A stretch of DNA of 34,638 nucleotides, taken from an uncultured Bacteroidia bacterium. Lineage in GTDB: Bacteria; Bacteroidota; Bacteroidia; Bacteroidales; Prolixibacteraceae. How positions within the stretch are numbered: position 1 is the first letter of the stretch; each line of letters begins with the position of its first letter. Shown here piece by piece: positions 16,886-25,359 of this stretch. The DNA lies in the NCBI GenBank assembly GCA_903850335.1, contig CAINLJ010000101.1:1-34638 (forward strand). The letters run 5' to 3'. The translations under genes were made by a program, and so were the position numbers. Below the pieces are notes generated by a model. That model was not told the origin of the DNA. It made no database searches and saw nothing but the letters and a program-made list of their open reading frames with translations.

Positions 16886-17569
16886 ATGAACGGGAACAGT
16901 GATGAATTCCGCAAATACGCGACAAAACATTTAGGCATAAGCAGCCTAAACCTGTACAAATATGAGTCTATCTATGCAAATGCTTATATATCACCTACAA
17001 TCATAGAGGAGCGACAGCTAAACGTGGCTCAGATGGATGTCTTTTCCAGGCTTATGATGGATCGGATTATCTTCCTTGGCATTGCAATTGACGATTATGT
17101 AGCTAATATTATTCAGGCTCAATTATTGTTTTTGGAATCTTCGGATCCTGGAAAAGATATTCAGATATATTTTAATTCCCCGGGCGGATCGGTGCATGCC
17201 GGATTAGGAATCTATGATACAATGCAATACATAAATTGCGATGTGGCGACAATATGTACAGGTATGGCTGCCTCGATGGCTGCAGTTCTTATGACTGCCG
17301 GAACTACAGGTAAACGTTCCGCCTTGAAACATTCGCGGATTATGATCCACCAGCCAATGGGCGGAGCACAGGGACAGGCCTCTGATATACAAATCGTTGC
17401 AAGAGAAATTGAAAAATTGAAAACGGAATTGTATCAGATTATTGCCAATCATTCCGGTCAGACAATCGAAAAGGTTGAACAGGATTCGGATCGTGATTAC
17501 TGGATGACAGCACAGGAAGCTAAAGACTACGGAATGATCGATGATATTCTCATCCGCGTCAAAAAGTAA
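16886..17569 (+). CDS. clpP: ATP-dependent Clp protease proteolytic subunit
   Basis: Serine peptidase forming the tetradecameric chamber that partners ClpX. It has 227 residues. The catalytic triad is S130 in GMAASMAA, H155 in MIHQPMGG and D204 in SDRDYW. The oligomer handle region GQASDIQIVAREIEKLK is present. The N-terminus of about 35 residues before SPTIIEERQ is longer than in E. coli but usual for this phylum. clpX starts 39 bases downstream. Confidence 0.97.
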   Translation: MNGNSDEFRKYATKHLGISSLNLYKYESIYANAYISPTIIEERQLNVAQMDVFSRLMMDRIIFLGIAIDDYVANIIQAQLLFLESSDPGKDIQIYFNSPGGSVHAGLGIYDTMQYINCDVATICTGMAASMAAVLMTAGTTGKRSALKHSRIMIHQPMGGAQGQASDIQIVAREIEKLKTELYQIIANHSGQTIEKVEQDSDRDYWMTAQEAKDYGMIDDILIRVKK

Positions 17570-17608
17570 TTCCTGCGTTTCCAGGGATTTGTAATTTTAA
17601 ATTTTAGG

Positions 17609-18832
17609 ATGAAAAAATTGGATAAGTGTTCATTTTGCGGAAGAGATAAGAAAGATGTTCGTATTCTTATTGCCGGTATGGAGGGTCATATCTGTGAAAA
17701 TTGTATTGAGCAGGCACATGCAATAATTGAAGAAGAATTTAAAAAAAATAAGAATTTTGACCTTTCAGGAGTCGAATTAAAAAAGCCAAAGGAGATAAAA
17801 GATTTTCTTGATCAATACGTTATTGGACAGGACGACGCTAAAAAAGTATTGTCAGTTGCCGTTTATAACCATTACAAAAGGTTAAACCAGCATGCTGATG
17901 ATGAAGGAACGGAGATTGAGAAATCAAATATAATTCTTGTAGGACCTACCGGAACGGGTAAAACACTTCTTGCCAAGACTATTGCAAGGATGTTGCACGT
18001 TCCTTTTACGATTGTGGATGCCACAGTATTAACTGAAGCTGGTTACGTTGGTGAAGACATCGAGAGCCTTCTTACCCGTCTGCTTCAGGTTGCTGATTAT
18101 AATGTCGTTGCGGCAGAACGGGGAATCGTATTCATCGACGAAATTGATAAGATTGCACGTAAAGGTGATAATCCATCGATCACACGTGATGTTTCGGGTG
18201 AAGGCGTTCAGCAGGGTTTGTTAAAACTTCTCGAAGGGTCGGTTGTAAATGTTCCTCCCCAGGGTGGAAGAAAACATCCGGAACAGAAAATGATTCCGGT
18301 AGACACAAAGAATATTTTGTTCATTTGTGGAGGGGCATTTGAAGGTATAGAACGGAAAATAGGCTTACGTCTTAATACAAAGGTTGTTGGTTATAAGGCA
18401 AGTCTGGAGAATGGACAGGTCGATCGGAATAATCTGCTACAGTATGTGTCTCCTCAGGATCTTCGTTCGTTTGGACTGATCCCTGAGATCGTGGGTCGTT
18501 TGCCTGTCCTTACTTATCTTGAACCGCTTGAACGCGATGCTCTGAGACGTATCCTGACTGATCCTAAGAACTCCATTATCAAACAATATCAAAAGTTGTT
18601 TAAAATGGATGGGATAAAAATTACCTTCCCCGAGGAAACACTTTACCTCATTGTCGACAAGGCGATTGAATTTAAGCTTGGAGCTCGTGGTCTTAGAGCG
18701 ATTTGTGAAACAGTCATCATGGATGTGATGTTTGAAATGCCATCCGGGGTACGCACTGAGGTCGTAATTACTCCCGAATTTGCAATGGAAAAGATTGATA
18801 AATTGAGTGCCATAAGACTTCAGGCCAGTTAG
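17609..18832 (+). CDS. clpX: Clp protease ATP-binding subunit ClpX
   Basis: AAA+ unfoldase that feeds substrates to ClpP, 407 residues. The N-terminal zinc-binding domain has C7, C10, C29 and C32. Walker A GPTGTGKT is at 112-119, Walker [10 protein letters not shown] at 173-181, and [17 protein letters not shown] is the typical sensor region. The ClpP-contact loop (IGF in E. coli) corresponds to the [14 protein letters not shown] stretch near 248-261, where the tripeptide reads IGL. The C-terminal small domain includes [11 protein letters not shown] bidirectional terminator follows. Confidence 0.97.
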   Translation: MKKLDKCSFCGRDKKDVRILIAGMEGHICENCIEQAHAIIEEEFKKNKNFDLSGVELKKPKEIKDFLDQYVIGQDDAKKVLSVAVYNHYKRLNQHADDEGTEIEKSNIILVGPTGTGKTLLAKTIARMLHVPFTIVDATVLTEAGYVGEDIESLLTRLLQVADYNVVAAERGIVFIDEIDKIARKGDNPSITRDVSGEGVQQGLLKLLEGSVVNVPPQGGRKHPEQKMIPVDTKNILFICGGAFEGIERKIGLRLNTKVVGYKASLENGQVDRNNLLQYVSPQDLRSFGLIPEIVGRLPVLTYLEPLERDALRRILTDPKNSIIKQYQKLFKMDGIKITFPEETLYLIVDKAIEFKLGARGLRAICETVIMDVMFEMPSGVRTEVVITPEFAMEKIDKLSAIRLQAS

Positions 18833-18853
18833 GTTTACTAAATTCAGGAAATT

Positions 18854-18891
18854 AAAAAAGGTCGTTTTGCACATGCAGAACGACCTTTTTT
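18854..18891. terminator. bidirectional terminator between clpX and the KAS III-like gene
   Basis: AAAAAAGGTCGTT and AACGACCTTTTTT form a near-perfect stem around a 12-base loop. A runs on the left and T runs on the right make it an intrinsic terminator in both directions. It lies 21 bases after the clpX stop and 17 bases past the convergent gene's stop. Confidence 0.85.
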
Positions 18892-18907
18892 ATTAACCCG
18901 GTTAATA

Positions 18908-19990
18908 TTATTCAGGCATCTTATAAACGATTGAATTAATTGTCATTCCTGCACCTACAGAGGTCAGAATAATAATATCCCCTTTGGAAATCTGATGATC
19001 CTCCATTTTATCTTTTAGTATAAGATCCAGTAAAGTGGGGACCGTTGCCGTAGATGAATTGCCAAAATGTCGAATAGTCATCGGCATAATATTTTTATCA
19101 TACTCACGTTTACCGTAAAGTTTGAACACGCGTCCTAAAATAGCTTCATCCATCTTTTCGTTAGCCTGATGAATCAGTACCTTCGATATACTATCCAGAT
19201 GCAGGCCTGCCTTGTCCAGGCTTTCCTTTACTACTCCCGGAACCGTACTCAGGGCATACGCATATACTTTTGATCCCAGCATTTTAAGGTATTGGTGATC
19301 CTTTGGAACATTAGGATTTAATGTGTAACCAAGGTTCAGCATATTATGGTCATGATCTGACCTGCATGAATGTGATAAGATCCCAACCGGAACATCACTC
19401 TCAACAGCCTCAACAATCGCGGCTCCTGCTCCATCCGAGAAGATCATCCGGTCACGGTCATAAGGATCTGCAACTCTCGAGAGAACATCAGCACCAATTA
19501 CAAGACCGCGTTTGAATATACCGCTTTTAATATAGGCATCAGCAATGATCATGGCTGTAGTCCAACCCGGACAACCCGATGTAACGTCGTGGGTTAGCAC
19601 CGATGGGTTTGAAATTCCAAGTTTGGTTTTAACACGGTTAGCCAGGGCAGGACATAAATCCGGTTGAACTAACCCACTGATCATATCACCAAAATTATGG
19701 GCGACTAAAATAAATTCGAATGTCTCCGGATCAATTCCGGATGTGTCAATTGCATCTTTTGCCGCGTACGTGGCCAGGTCACTTGTTACCTGATCTTGTT
19801 CTGCATAGCGACGTTCTTCAATGTTTGTAATTTCAAAAAATTTCCGAATGATTTCTGAATTCGGGATTTCGAATTTTTGATTTGATGAAGGATCATAAAA
19901 CTCTGCATCCATAAAGTAGTCATTTGCAATCACTCTTGTTGGCACATATGATCCGGTACCCACAATAACGGAATAAATTTTCTTGTTCAT
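18908..19990 (-). CDS. 3-oxoacyl-ACP synthase III-like (KAS III/FabH family) enzyme
   Basis: Thiolase-fold condensing enzyme of 360 residues. The catalytic triad is visible: C140 in TSGCPGW, H274 in LIHQANEKMD, and N311 in GNSSTATVP. The DGAGA stretch (186-190) is also family-typical. It is longer than housekeeping FabH (about 320), with an insertion near 25-50 and 205-235, and is not beside plsX or fabD. I therefore call it a KAS III paralog rather than fabH. The acyl-CoA substrate is unknown. It starts 2 bases after lpxH stops, so the two are co-transcribed and possibly both serve lipid or envelope synthesis. Confidence 0.85.
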   Translation of the reverse strand: MNKKIYSVIVGTGSYVPTRVIANDYFMDAEFYDPSSNQKFEIPNSEIIRKFFEITNIEERRYAEQDQVTSDLATYAAKDAIDTSGIDPETFEFILVAHNFGDMISGLVQPDLCPALANRVKTKLGISNPSVLTHDVTSGCPGWTTAMIIADAYIKSGIFKRGLVIGADVLSRVADPYDRDRMIFSDGAGAAIVEAVESDVPVGILSHSCRSDHDHNMLNLGYTLNPNVPKDHQYLKMLGSKVYAYALSTVPGVVKESLDKAGLHLDSISKVLIHQANEKMDEAILGRVFKLYGKREYDKNIMPMTIRHFGNSSTATVPTLLDLILKDKMEDHQISKGDIIILTSVGAGMTINSIVYKMPE

Positions 19991-19992
19991 AT

Positions 19993-20769
19993 TTATTGTT
20001 TTCTATTCATAAGCGTTTCACTGACAATATGCTCCAATTTAAAAGTTTGACCGTCCCATACTCCATAAGTACAGCCCTTGAACCAGTCGCCCAGGATAAT
20101 TATTTTACTGTTTTCATTTAGTTTGAAGTTAAGGGCAATATGTCTGTGCCCAACTACAAAATAATCGAAGTGTTCGTCCTTTAATTTCTTTTTGGCAAAA
20201 ATGATCTGATGCTCATGGTCTTCACCCAAAAATCCCGGACCCTCAATGCCTTTGGCCATCCGACTGTTTTTTGACCAAAAGAATGCAAGCCTGAAGGATA
20301 AGTCCGGGTGAATTTTTGCAAATGCCCACTGTGCAATTTTATTATGGAAAAACCGGGTAAGAATCTGATATTTAAAATCTGTTTTACCCAGATCGTCACC
20401 ATGAGCCAGGAAGAACTTCTTACCCAGAAGCTCAGTTTCAAAGGGTCCGTGGTGTACTATCACACCTGTCTCGCGTGGTAAATAGTCAAAAACCCATACA
20501 TCATGGTTTCCTGTGAAGAAGTGAACAGGTATACCACTGTCACATATTTCAGCTAAGGCCCCCAGAACCCTCACAAAACCCTGAGGTGCAACTTTACGGT
20601 ACTCAAACCAAAAGTCAAATATGTCACCAAGAAGAAAAATTGCTTCCGCATCTTTTTTAACCTCATGCAACCAGCTCACAAAAAGCAATTCTCTTTCACG
20701 GCTATGTTTAAGTGCAGCTGCCCCAAGATGGACGTCTGAGGCAAAATATATTTTTTTGGGATGCTCCAA
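19993..20769 (-). CDS. lpxH: UDP-2,3-diacylglucosamine diphosphatase LpxH
   Basis: Peripheral membrane metallophosphoesterase of 258 residues making lipid X in lipid A synthesis. Metal motifs are D12-x-H14 (SDVHLGA), GDIFDFW with D49, GNHD at 87-90, AHGDDLGK with H123, and GHRH at 207-210. The start is a TTG at 20769, because no ATG lies between the upstream stop and the essential first motif. Its promoter (20815-20844) is one of the best in the window. The KAS III-like gene follows at once. The family has LpxH and related paralogs; the assignment rests on motif order and length. Confidence 0.88.
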   Translation of the reverse strand: MEHPKKIYFASDVHLGAAALKHSRERELLFVSWLHEVKKDAEAIFLLGDIFDFWFEYRKVAPQGFVRVLGALAEICDSGIPVHFFTGNHDVWVFDYLPRETGVIVHHGPFETELLGKKFFLAHGDDLGKTDFKYQILTRFFHNKIAQWAFAKIHPDLSFRLAFFWSKNSRMAKGIEGPGFLGEDHEHQIIFAKKKLKDEHFDYFVVGHRHIALNFKLNENSKIIILGDWFKGCTYGVWDGQTFKLEHIVSETLMNRKQ

Positions 20770-20814
20770 AACTTACTCTAAGCTTATTAATTTATAGTAT
20801 TCCTTTTATTGCGG

Positions 20815-20844
20815 CAAAGATAGGCCTAAAAAAGAGTTTTTCAA
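20815..20844 (-). promoter_or_regulatory. promoter for lpxH and the KAS III-like gene
   Basis: The minus strand has TTG (20844-20842), a 19-base spacer and TATCTTTG (20822-20815), the same architecture as the L31 promoter. It lies about 45 bases before the TTG start and just after the stop of the TlpA-like gene. Confidence 0.7.
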
Positions 20845-20851
20845 GACTAAC

Positions 20852-21997
20852 CTATTTCAGTATTTTACTCAAGGTCTGATACAATGCAGGACCCTTGAGA
20901 TTTCGCGCAATAATATTGCCCTCCTTATCCAAAAGATAATTAAAAGGTAATTCCTGAATGTTATAGTTTGTAGCCGCCTGAAAACTCCCTTTCATATCAC
21001 CGACATTAATGCAGCTTAGATTATCCGTTGCGATAGCATCCATCCAGGCTGCTCTGTCATTATCCACACTCACCATGAATATTTCAAATCCCCGACCTTT
21101 AAATTTCTGATAAAGTTCTGAAAGAACCTGATTGACTATTCTGGATGCACGATCCTTGGCTGACCAAAAATGGAGCAGAACGTATTTTCCATGCAAAGAC
21201 CACAATTCCCTGGCATGCCCATCGGCATCCGGGAGAATGATATTCGGAGAATTTACTGCATTATTTCGAACGGCATTTGTAAGTTGCTTTTCTCTTTCTT
21301 CATTAATATATTGAAGAGTATTATTGTAGAGCGCCATAACCTGTTCATTCCTGGGATAAACAGAATAAAGTGCAGAGGCAGCTGTTTTCATTGCCATCAT
21401 GTCGTTAATTACAAAATTATTTTCATCCCATTTCTGGTATAAGGCATAAACTGAAGCCAGTGAGAAAGGATTCTTCTTAACGAAAGAGGTAACATAATCC
21501 GAATGTTCAGAAATAGTGCTGATATAACTGGAATTTAATGCCTCTGATTTTGATGCGAAAAGTGGATTATTCTTCTGCGAATTGTAGAGTTTTTTTATCG
21601 AGTCAGTTTTGGTTTTAGCTACGTAAAAACGATTGTCGAGGTCTCTTAACATCTCAGATCCCCTTGATCCGGTAACCTTATAATCACGTGTGAAATTAGT
21701 ATACGAACCGTTGATCTGAACTTTCTCTGTTGAATCCACAAGTAAAGTAGCGAAGCTTTTTTTTGTCAGTTTTAAGATGTAAAATGTTGAAGATGACGTA
21801 TTGCCTTTTAAGATAAATTCGCCATTCTGATCAAGTTTGGCTGAGTCCATAGTCAACTGATCGTTTAACAAAAGTTTATTTAAATAAATTGTTTTTCCTG
21901 CGCCACCTTCGAGCTTTCCGGATATCGTGAAATTTGATTTCTTGCCACACCCGGATAGTGCGAACAAAACAATTAATAAGTATAAAGCTTCTTTCAT
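20852..21997 (-). CDS. DUF4369/TlpA-like thioredoxin-fold lipoprotein without CXXC
   Basis: A 381-residue lipoprotein. The signal peptide ends in lipobox LSGC with C17. Residues 22-110 match the DUF4369-type beta domain (FTISGKLEGGAGKTIYLNKL, DSAKLDQNGEFILKG). A helical linker spans 115-245. The C-terminal AhpC/TSA-like thioredoxin fold starts near 250 (PNIILPDADGHARELWSLHGKYVLLHFW). Where TlpA proteins have WCxPC, this protein has FWSAKDRASR (277-286), with no cysteines. The cis-Pro loop is kept (ELPFNYLLDKEG, P351). A redox role is therefore unlikely, and a binding or scaffold role is possible. It has its own upstream promoter. Confidence 0.85.
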   Translation of the reverse strand: MKEALYLLIVLFALSGCGKKSNFTISGKLEGGAGKTIYLNKLLLNDQLTMDSAKLDQNGEFILKGNTSSSTFYILKLTKKSFATLLVDSTEKVQINGSYTNFTRDYKVTGSRGSEMLRDLDNRFYVAKTKTDSIKKLYNSQKNNPLFASKSEALNSSYISTISEHSDYVTSFVKKNPFSLASVYALYQKWDENNFVINDMMAMKTAASALYSVYPRNEQVMALYNNTLQYINEEREKQLTNAVRNNAVNSPNIILPDADGHARELWSLHGKYVLLHFWSAKDRASRIVNQVLSELYQKFKGRGFEIFMVSVDNDRAAWMDAIATDNLSCINVGDMKGSFQAATNYNIQELPFNYLLDKEGNIIARNLKGPALYQTLSKILK

Positions 21998-22086
21998 GGA
22001 TAATTATCTAATATTTAATCATTATTAATCAACTCATCCTGGTAATTAAAAAAGTTTACCAATTGTTTTGAGAAAATTGAAGTTAG

Positions 22087-22120
22087 CAAAAGTATAAAAT
22101 CCCCGCTAAAACCAATCAAA
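22087..22120 (-). promoter_or_regulatory. promoter for the TlpA-like lipoprotein gene
   Basis: The minus strand has TACTTTTG (22094-22087), a match to TAnnTTTG. TTG lies 18 bases and TTTG 22 bases upstream. The leader would be about 80 bases. Confidence 0.55.
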
Positions 22121-22188
22121 TAGCGTATTAAATAAGTTTCTTTTAAGGTTCAATATCTGGCGGAATCACTTTAAGCAACTTTTTTTGA

Positions 22189-22199
22189 CTATTTTTACA
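22189..22199 (+). promoter_or_regulatory. possible promoter -7 variant for ribF-ahcY
   Basis: CTATTTTTACA lies 18 bases before the ribF GTG. It resembles TAnnTTTG with A at the end and is shared with sites upstream of the glycosyltransferase gene and lon. Confidence 0.35.
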
Positions 22200-22217
22200 C
22201 CCTGAAAATTTAATTGC

Positions 22218-23156
22218 GTGCAAATTCATTACGATTTAAATAATTTTAAAGCATTAAATCCGGTAGTCACAATCGGAACATTCGATGGTGTTCATCTGGG
22301 TCATCGGGAAGTCATTTCTGAACTTAAAGTGCTTAGCAATCTCTCGGGTGGAGAATCGGTAATTTTTACTTTTGAACCTCATCCACGTGTTGTATTGTCA
22401 CCCTTGGAGGACTCTCTCAGATTACTGTCAACCAAAGAGGAAAAGATAAATCTGATGCGAAACATTGGTGTGGATCACCTTGTAATCTACCCTTTTACAA
22501 CAGAATTCTCAAGGTTGACCTATGCTGAATTTGTTACTGGGATATTAGTTGGGAAGATGAATATATCGAGTCTGGTTGTCGGGTATGATCATCGTTTTGG
22601 ACAGGGACGCGAGGGTGATTTTCATTCACTTGAAGTATTATCAAGATCACTTAATTTTAAAGTTGAACAGCTCTCACAGCTAATCGTTGAAAATAAAGTG
22701 GTTAGTTCCACTAAGATACGAAATGCTCTCGAAAAGGGAAATATTTCGCAGGCAAACCATTATTTGGGATACAAATATACATTGTCCGGGAAAGTAGTTG
22801 AAGGCAATCGGATTGGAAGGACAATCGGATTTCCTACAGCAAATATCGACACCTGCGATCAGCATAAACTTGTACCAGGCGATGGCGTTTATGCTGTCAA
22901 TATTGAATGCGATGGAAAAACATATAATGGGATGCTTAATATTGGCATCCGCCCAACAGTTAATTCAAATGCAGACCATAAAACTATTGAGGTAAATATT
23001 TTTGACTTTGATGAAGATATTTATAACCATAATATTACGGCCCTTTTTGTGGATAAGATCCGTGATGAAAAAAAGTTTGAACGATTGGAAGACTTGCAGG
23101 AACAACTAAAAAAGGACCAAATCGTCGCCTTACAAATGCTTGTAAAGAAAAATTAA
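22218..23156 (+). CDS. ribF: bifunctional riboflavin kinase/FMN adenylyltransferase
   Basis: Makes FMN and FAD from riboflavin. It has 312 residues. The N-terminal nucleotidyltransferase domain has GTFDGVHLGH (20-29), with H26 and H29 of the HxGH motif, and SSTKIRNAL (163-171). The C-terminal kinase domain has GRTIGFPTANI (200-210) and GMLNIGIRPTVN. The start is a GTG at 22218 with no better ATG. No FMN riboswitch is visible in the 220-base gap upstream. ahcY follows after 42 bases. Confidence 0.95.
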   Translation: MQIHYDLNNFKALNPVVTIGTFDGVHLGHREVISELKVLSNLSGGESVIFTFEPHPRVVLSPLEDSLRLLSTKEEKINLMRNIGVDHLVIYPFTTEFSRLTYAEFVTGILVGKMNISSLVVGYDHRFGQGREGDFHSLEVLSRSLNFKVEQLSQLIVENKVVSSTKIRNALEKGNISQANHYLGYKYTLSGKVVEGNRIGRTIGFPTANIDTCDQHKLVPGDGVYAVNIECDGKTYNGMLNIGIRPTVNSNADHKTIEVNIFDFDEDIYNHNITALFVDKIRDEKKFERLEDLQEQLKKDQIVALQMLVKKN

Positions 23157-23198
23157 CAATAGTAGTAAATTATAAATAGTAATCTAAATCATATTAAA

Positions 23199-24605
23199 AT
23201 GAATAGTACTGAAGATTATAAAGTTAAAGATATCACACTGTCAGCCTTTGGCCGTAAGGAGATTGAAATAGCAGAAAAAGAAATGCCCGGGCTCATGTCG
23301 CTAAGACGAAAATATGGGGCCCAGAAACCACTGGCGGGAGCCCGGATAATGGGTTCATTGCACATGACAATACAAACTGCAGTTTTAATTGAAACATTAG
23401 TAGAACTTGGTGCTTCTGTAAGATGGTGCAGTTGTAATATCTTTTCAACTCAGGATCATGCTGCTGCTGCAATTGCTGCTGCCGGAGTGCCTGTTTTCGC
23501 ATGGAAGGGTGAATCCCTTGCAGAGTATTGGTGGTGCACCGAACGTGCCCTGGATTTTGGTAATGGCGAAGGCCCAACATTAATAGTTGACGATGGTGGT
23601 GATGCTACCATGATGATACACAATGGATTTGCTGCGGAGGATAATAGTGCGATTCTGGAAGCAGAGGTTAGTGCAGAGGATGAAGTGGAATTAAACAATA
23701 TTCTTAAACGAATTCTTGCTGCAGATCCTCAACGTTGGCATCGCCAGTCAAAAGAGATTAAGGGTGTTTCCGAAGAGACTACAACCGGCGTTCATCGTCT
23801 TTACCAGATGGTTGAACAGGGAAAATTATTATTCCCGGCTTTTAATGTAAATGACTCCGTTACAAAATCAAAATTTGATAATCTCTACGGTTGCCGCGAA
23901 TCACTTGCCGACGGAATCAAAAGAGCTACAGATGTTATGATTGCCGGGAAAGTTGCAGTAATTGCAGGATATGGTGATGTAGGAAAGGGATGTGCCCACT
24001 CGATGAGGTCCTATGGCGCACGTGTTATTATTACTGAAATTGATCCGATCTGCGCTTTGCAAGCTGCGATGGAAGGATTTGAGGTAAAAACTATGGAAGA
24101 AGCAGTTACGGAAGGAAATATTTTTGTGACTACAACCGGTAATCTTGATGTAATTACTGCAGAACATATGGCATCTATGAAAGACCAGGCCATAGTTTGT
24201 AATATTGGTCATTTTGATAATGAGATCCAGGTAGCACGTCTGGAGAAGTGGGATGGAATAAATAAAATTAATATCAAACCACAGGTAGATAAATATACTT
24301 ATCAGGATGGTCATTCGATCTTCCTGCTTGCTGAAGGGCGTCTTGTTAATCTTGGCTGTGCCACAGGTCATCCCTCCTTTGTAATGAGCAATTCATTTAC
24401 GAACCAGACTTTGGCACAGCTTGAACTATGGAATAAAGCCTATGAAGTTGGGGTTTATCGTCTGCCAAAACATCTCGATGAGGAAGTAGCCCGTTTACAC
24501 CTCGAACAGATTGGGGTTAAGCTTACAGTTCTTACAGCTAAACAGGCTGAATACCTGGGTATGCCTGTTGAAGGACCTTATAAACCAGAGTACTACAGAT
24601 ATTAG
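23199..24605 (+). CDS. ahcY: adenosylhomocysteinase
   Basis: NAD-dependent hydrolase of S-adenosylhomocysteine to adenosine and homocysteine, part of the methyl cycle. It has 468 residues, the longer bacterial form with an insert near 145-190 compared with the animal enzyme. Motifs are [17 protein letters not shown] (77-93), the NAD site GYGDVGKG (257-264) and [16 protein letters not shown] (385-400), with the family C-terminus YKPEYYRY. No SAH riboswitch is seen in the 42-base gap after ribF, so it is probably co-transcribed with ribF. A 22-bp inverted repeat follows the stop. Confidence 0.97.
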   Translation: MNSTEDYKVKDITLSAFGRKEIEIAEKEMPGLMSLRRKYGAQKPLAGARIMGSLHMTIQTAVLIETLVELGASVRWCSCNIFSTQDHAAAAIAAAGVPVFAWKGESLAEYWWCTERALDFGNGEGPTLIVDDGGDATMMIHNGFAAEDNSAILEAEVSAEDEVELNNILKRILAADPQRWHRQSKEIKGVSEETTTGVHRLYQMVEQGKLLFPAFNVNDSVTKSKFDNLYGCRESLADGIKRATDVMIAGKVAVIAGYGDVGKGCAHSMRSYGARVIITEIDPICALQAAMEGFEVKTMEEAVTEGNIFVTTTGNLDVITAEHMASMKDQAIVCNIGHFDNEIQVARLEKWDGINKINIKPQVDKYTYQDGHSIFLLAEGRLVNLGCATGHPSFVMSNSFTNQTLAQLELWNKAYEVGVYRLPKHLDEEVARLHLEQIGVKLTVLTAKQAEYLGMPVEGPYKPEYYRY

Positions 24606-24616
24606 AGAAGAATTCT

Positions 24617-24682
24617 AAAGGCAAAGTTCAAAATGCAAAATGCGAAATTAAATTTCACTCTTGCATTTTGAACTTTGCCTTT
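24617..24682. repeat. 22-bp perfect inverted repeat (long hairpin) after ahcY
   Basis: The arms 24617-24638 and 24661-24682 are perfect reverse complements over 22 bases, beginning AAAGGCAAAGTTC and ending GAACTTTGCCTTT. The 22-base spacer contains GAAATT/AATTTC, a second small palindrome. It lies between two convergent genes and may end transcription both ways, but lacks a GC-rich core and a proper T run. It resembles a dispersed palindromic repeat. Confidence 0.75.
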
Positions 24683-24689
24683 CGATTTT

Positions 24690-25172
24690 TCAATTTGTGA
24701 TCGTAAGGCTTTCGAAGCCAGTAATAACATGATAACTTTGAAGATAGTGCGTAGCCGGTCCTTTAACCGGCTGGCCCCCTCCCATTAGATTAAATTTGGA
24801 TCCGCAAATGTTGCAAATTCCAAAAAAGTCACTGCTAAATGTAGTAAAAGGCGGGGAAATTAGATTTTTAACCGGCTGGACCTCTACAATTCCTGAATAA
24901 TCTTTTTCATTAGGACAACATGCATCGTATGCAAAATACTGATTGGATGAGGGATCAACACAAACTACGATTACTCCTTTAACACCCTGATTCCCGAATA
25001 CAATAGAATTGCCTGGGATTGTAAGGAAATTGTAGTTAATAAGTGATATGGGGATGTTGACTTTAACCGACGGCAAAAATGAATTCTGATCCTTTGAACA
25101 ACCCAATACAAGCAAAATAATAAATGCAGTAAGAGTTAAAATTTTGAAGATTATCTTCTTTTGATTTAACAT
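24690..25172 (-). CDS. Rieske-like lipoprotein with altered ligand motifs
   Basis: A 160-residue exported lipoprotein. The start is the ATG at 25172; the frame opens earlier only at a TTG inside the promoter region. The signal peptide ends in LVLGC with C25. The C-terminal half has Rieske-like features: FAYDACCPNE (80-89), ICNICGSKFNLMGGG (119-133), then QPVKGPATHYLQSYHV. Classic Rieske centres use CxH and CxxH. Here they read CCP (85-87) and CxxC (120-123), so both His ligands are missing and four Cys remain. It may bind zinc or a cluster with Cys ligands, or none. Function unknown. It is convergent with ahcY and divergent from greA. Confidence 0.75.
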   Translation of the reverse strand: MLNQKKIIFKILTLTAFIILLVLGCSKDQNSFLPSVKVNIPISLINYNFLTIPGNSIVFGNQGVKGVIVVCVDPSSNQYFAYDACCPNEKDYSGIVEVQPVKNLISPPFTTFSSDFFGICNICGSKFNLMGGGQPVKGPATHYLQSYHVITGFESLTITN

Positions 25173-25193
25173 TTTAATTATTTTTATCCAGTA

Positions 25194-25201
25194 CAAAGAT
25201 A
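25194..25201 (-). promoter_or_regulatory. promoter -7 box for the Rieske-like lipoprotein
   Basis: The minus strand reads TATCTTTG, a full match, 21 bases before the ATG at 25172. No clear -33 TTG is seen. Confidence 0.45.
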
Positions 25202-25245
25202 AATAAAACAGTATTCATAATTTATCGGTTTTTTTAAGCCTGAAG

Positions 25246-25278
25246 TTTGTATATTTCTTAAAGAATTTTTTAAATTTG
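25246..25278 (+). promoter_or_regulatory. promoter for greA-HIT
   Basis: TTTG (25246-25249), a 21-base spacer and TAAATTTG (25271-25278) match the consensus. Transcription would begin near 25285, leaving a leader of about 75 bases before the greA ATG. Confidence 0.65.
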
Positions 25279-25291
25279 TATTTATTCAGAT

Positions 25292-25331
25292 CGGGAAGGG
25301 TTCCGGCATACCGGAGTTCTTCTTGTTTTTT
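25292..25331 (+). promoter_or_regulatory. terminator-like hairpin in the greA leader (possible attenuator)
   Basis: Bases 25292-25306 (CGGGAAGGGTTCCGG) can pair all the way with 25311-25325 (CCGGAGTTCTTCTTG) around a CATA loop, 15 pairs including five G-U. Six T follow at 25326-25331. This is the layout of an intrinsic terminator between the promoter and the ATG at 25360. Because the G-U pairs become A-C on the other strand, the fold works well only in the sense RNA. Confidence 0.55.
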
Positions 25332-25359
25332 ATGTATTATAAGCAAAACCAATTACCAG

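Noticed and set aside
18437-18874. 145-residue minus-strand open frame over the clpX end
   Set aside because: Antisense to clpX and its terminator, with no recognisable protein features.
21998-22217. FMN riboswitch upstream of ribF
   Set aside because: No conserved FMN aptamer segments are visible in the 220-base gap, which is mostly AT-rich promoter sequence.
23901-24371. 156-residue minus-strand open frame inside ahcY
   Set aside because: Shadow frame of a strongly conserved gene, with unlikely composition.
25276-25359. N-terminal extension of GreA
   Set aside because: It starts with TTG inside the promoter -7 box, runs through the leader hairpin, and is absent from GreA proteins.
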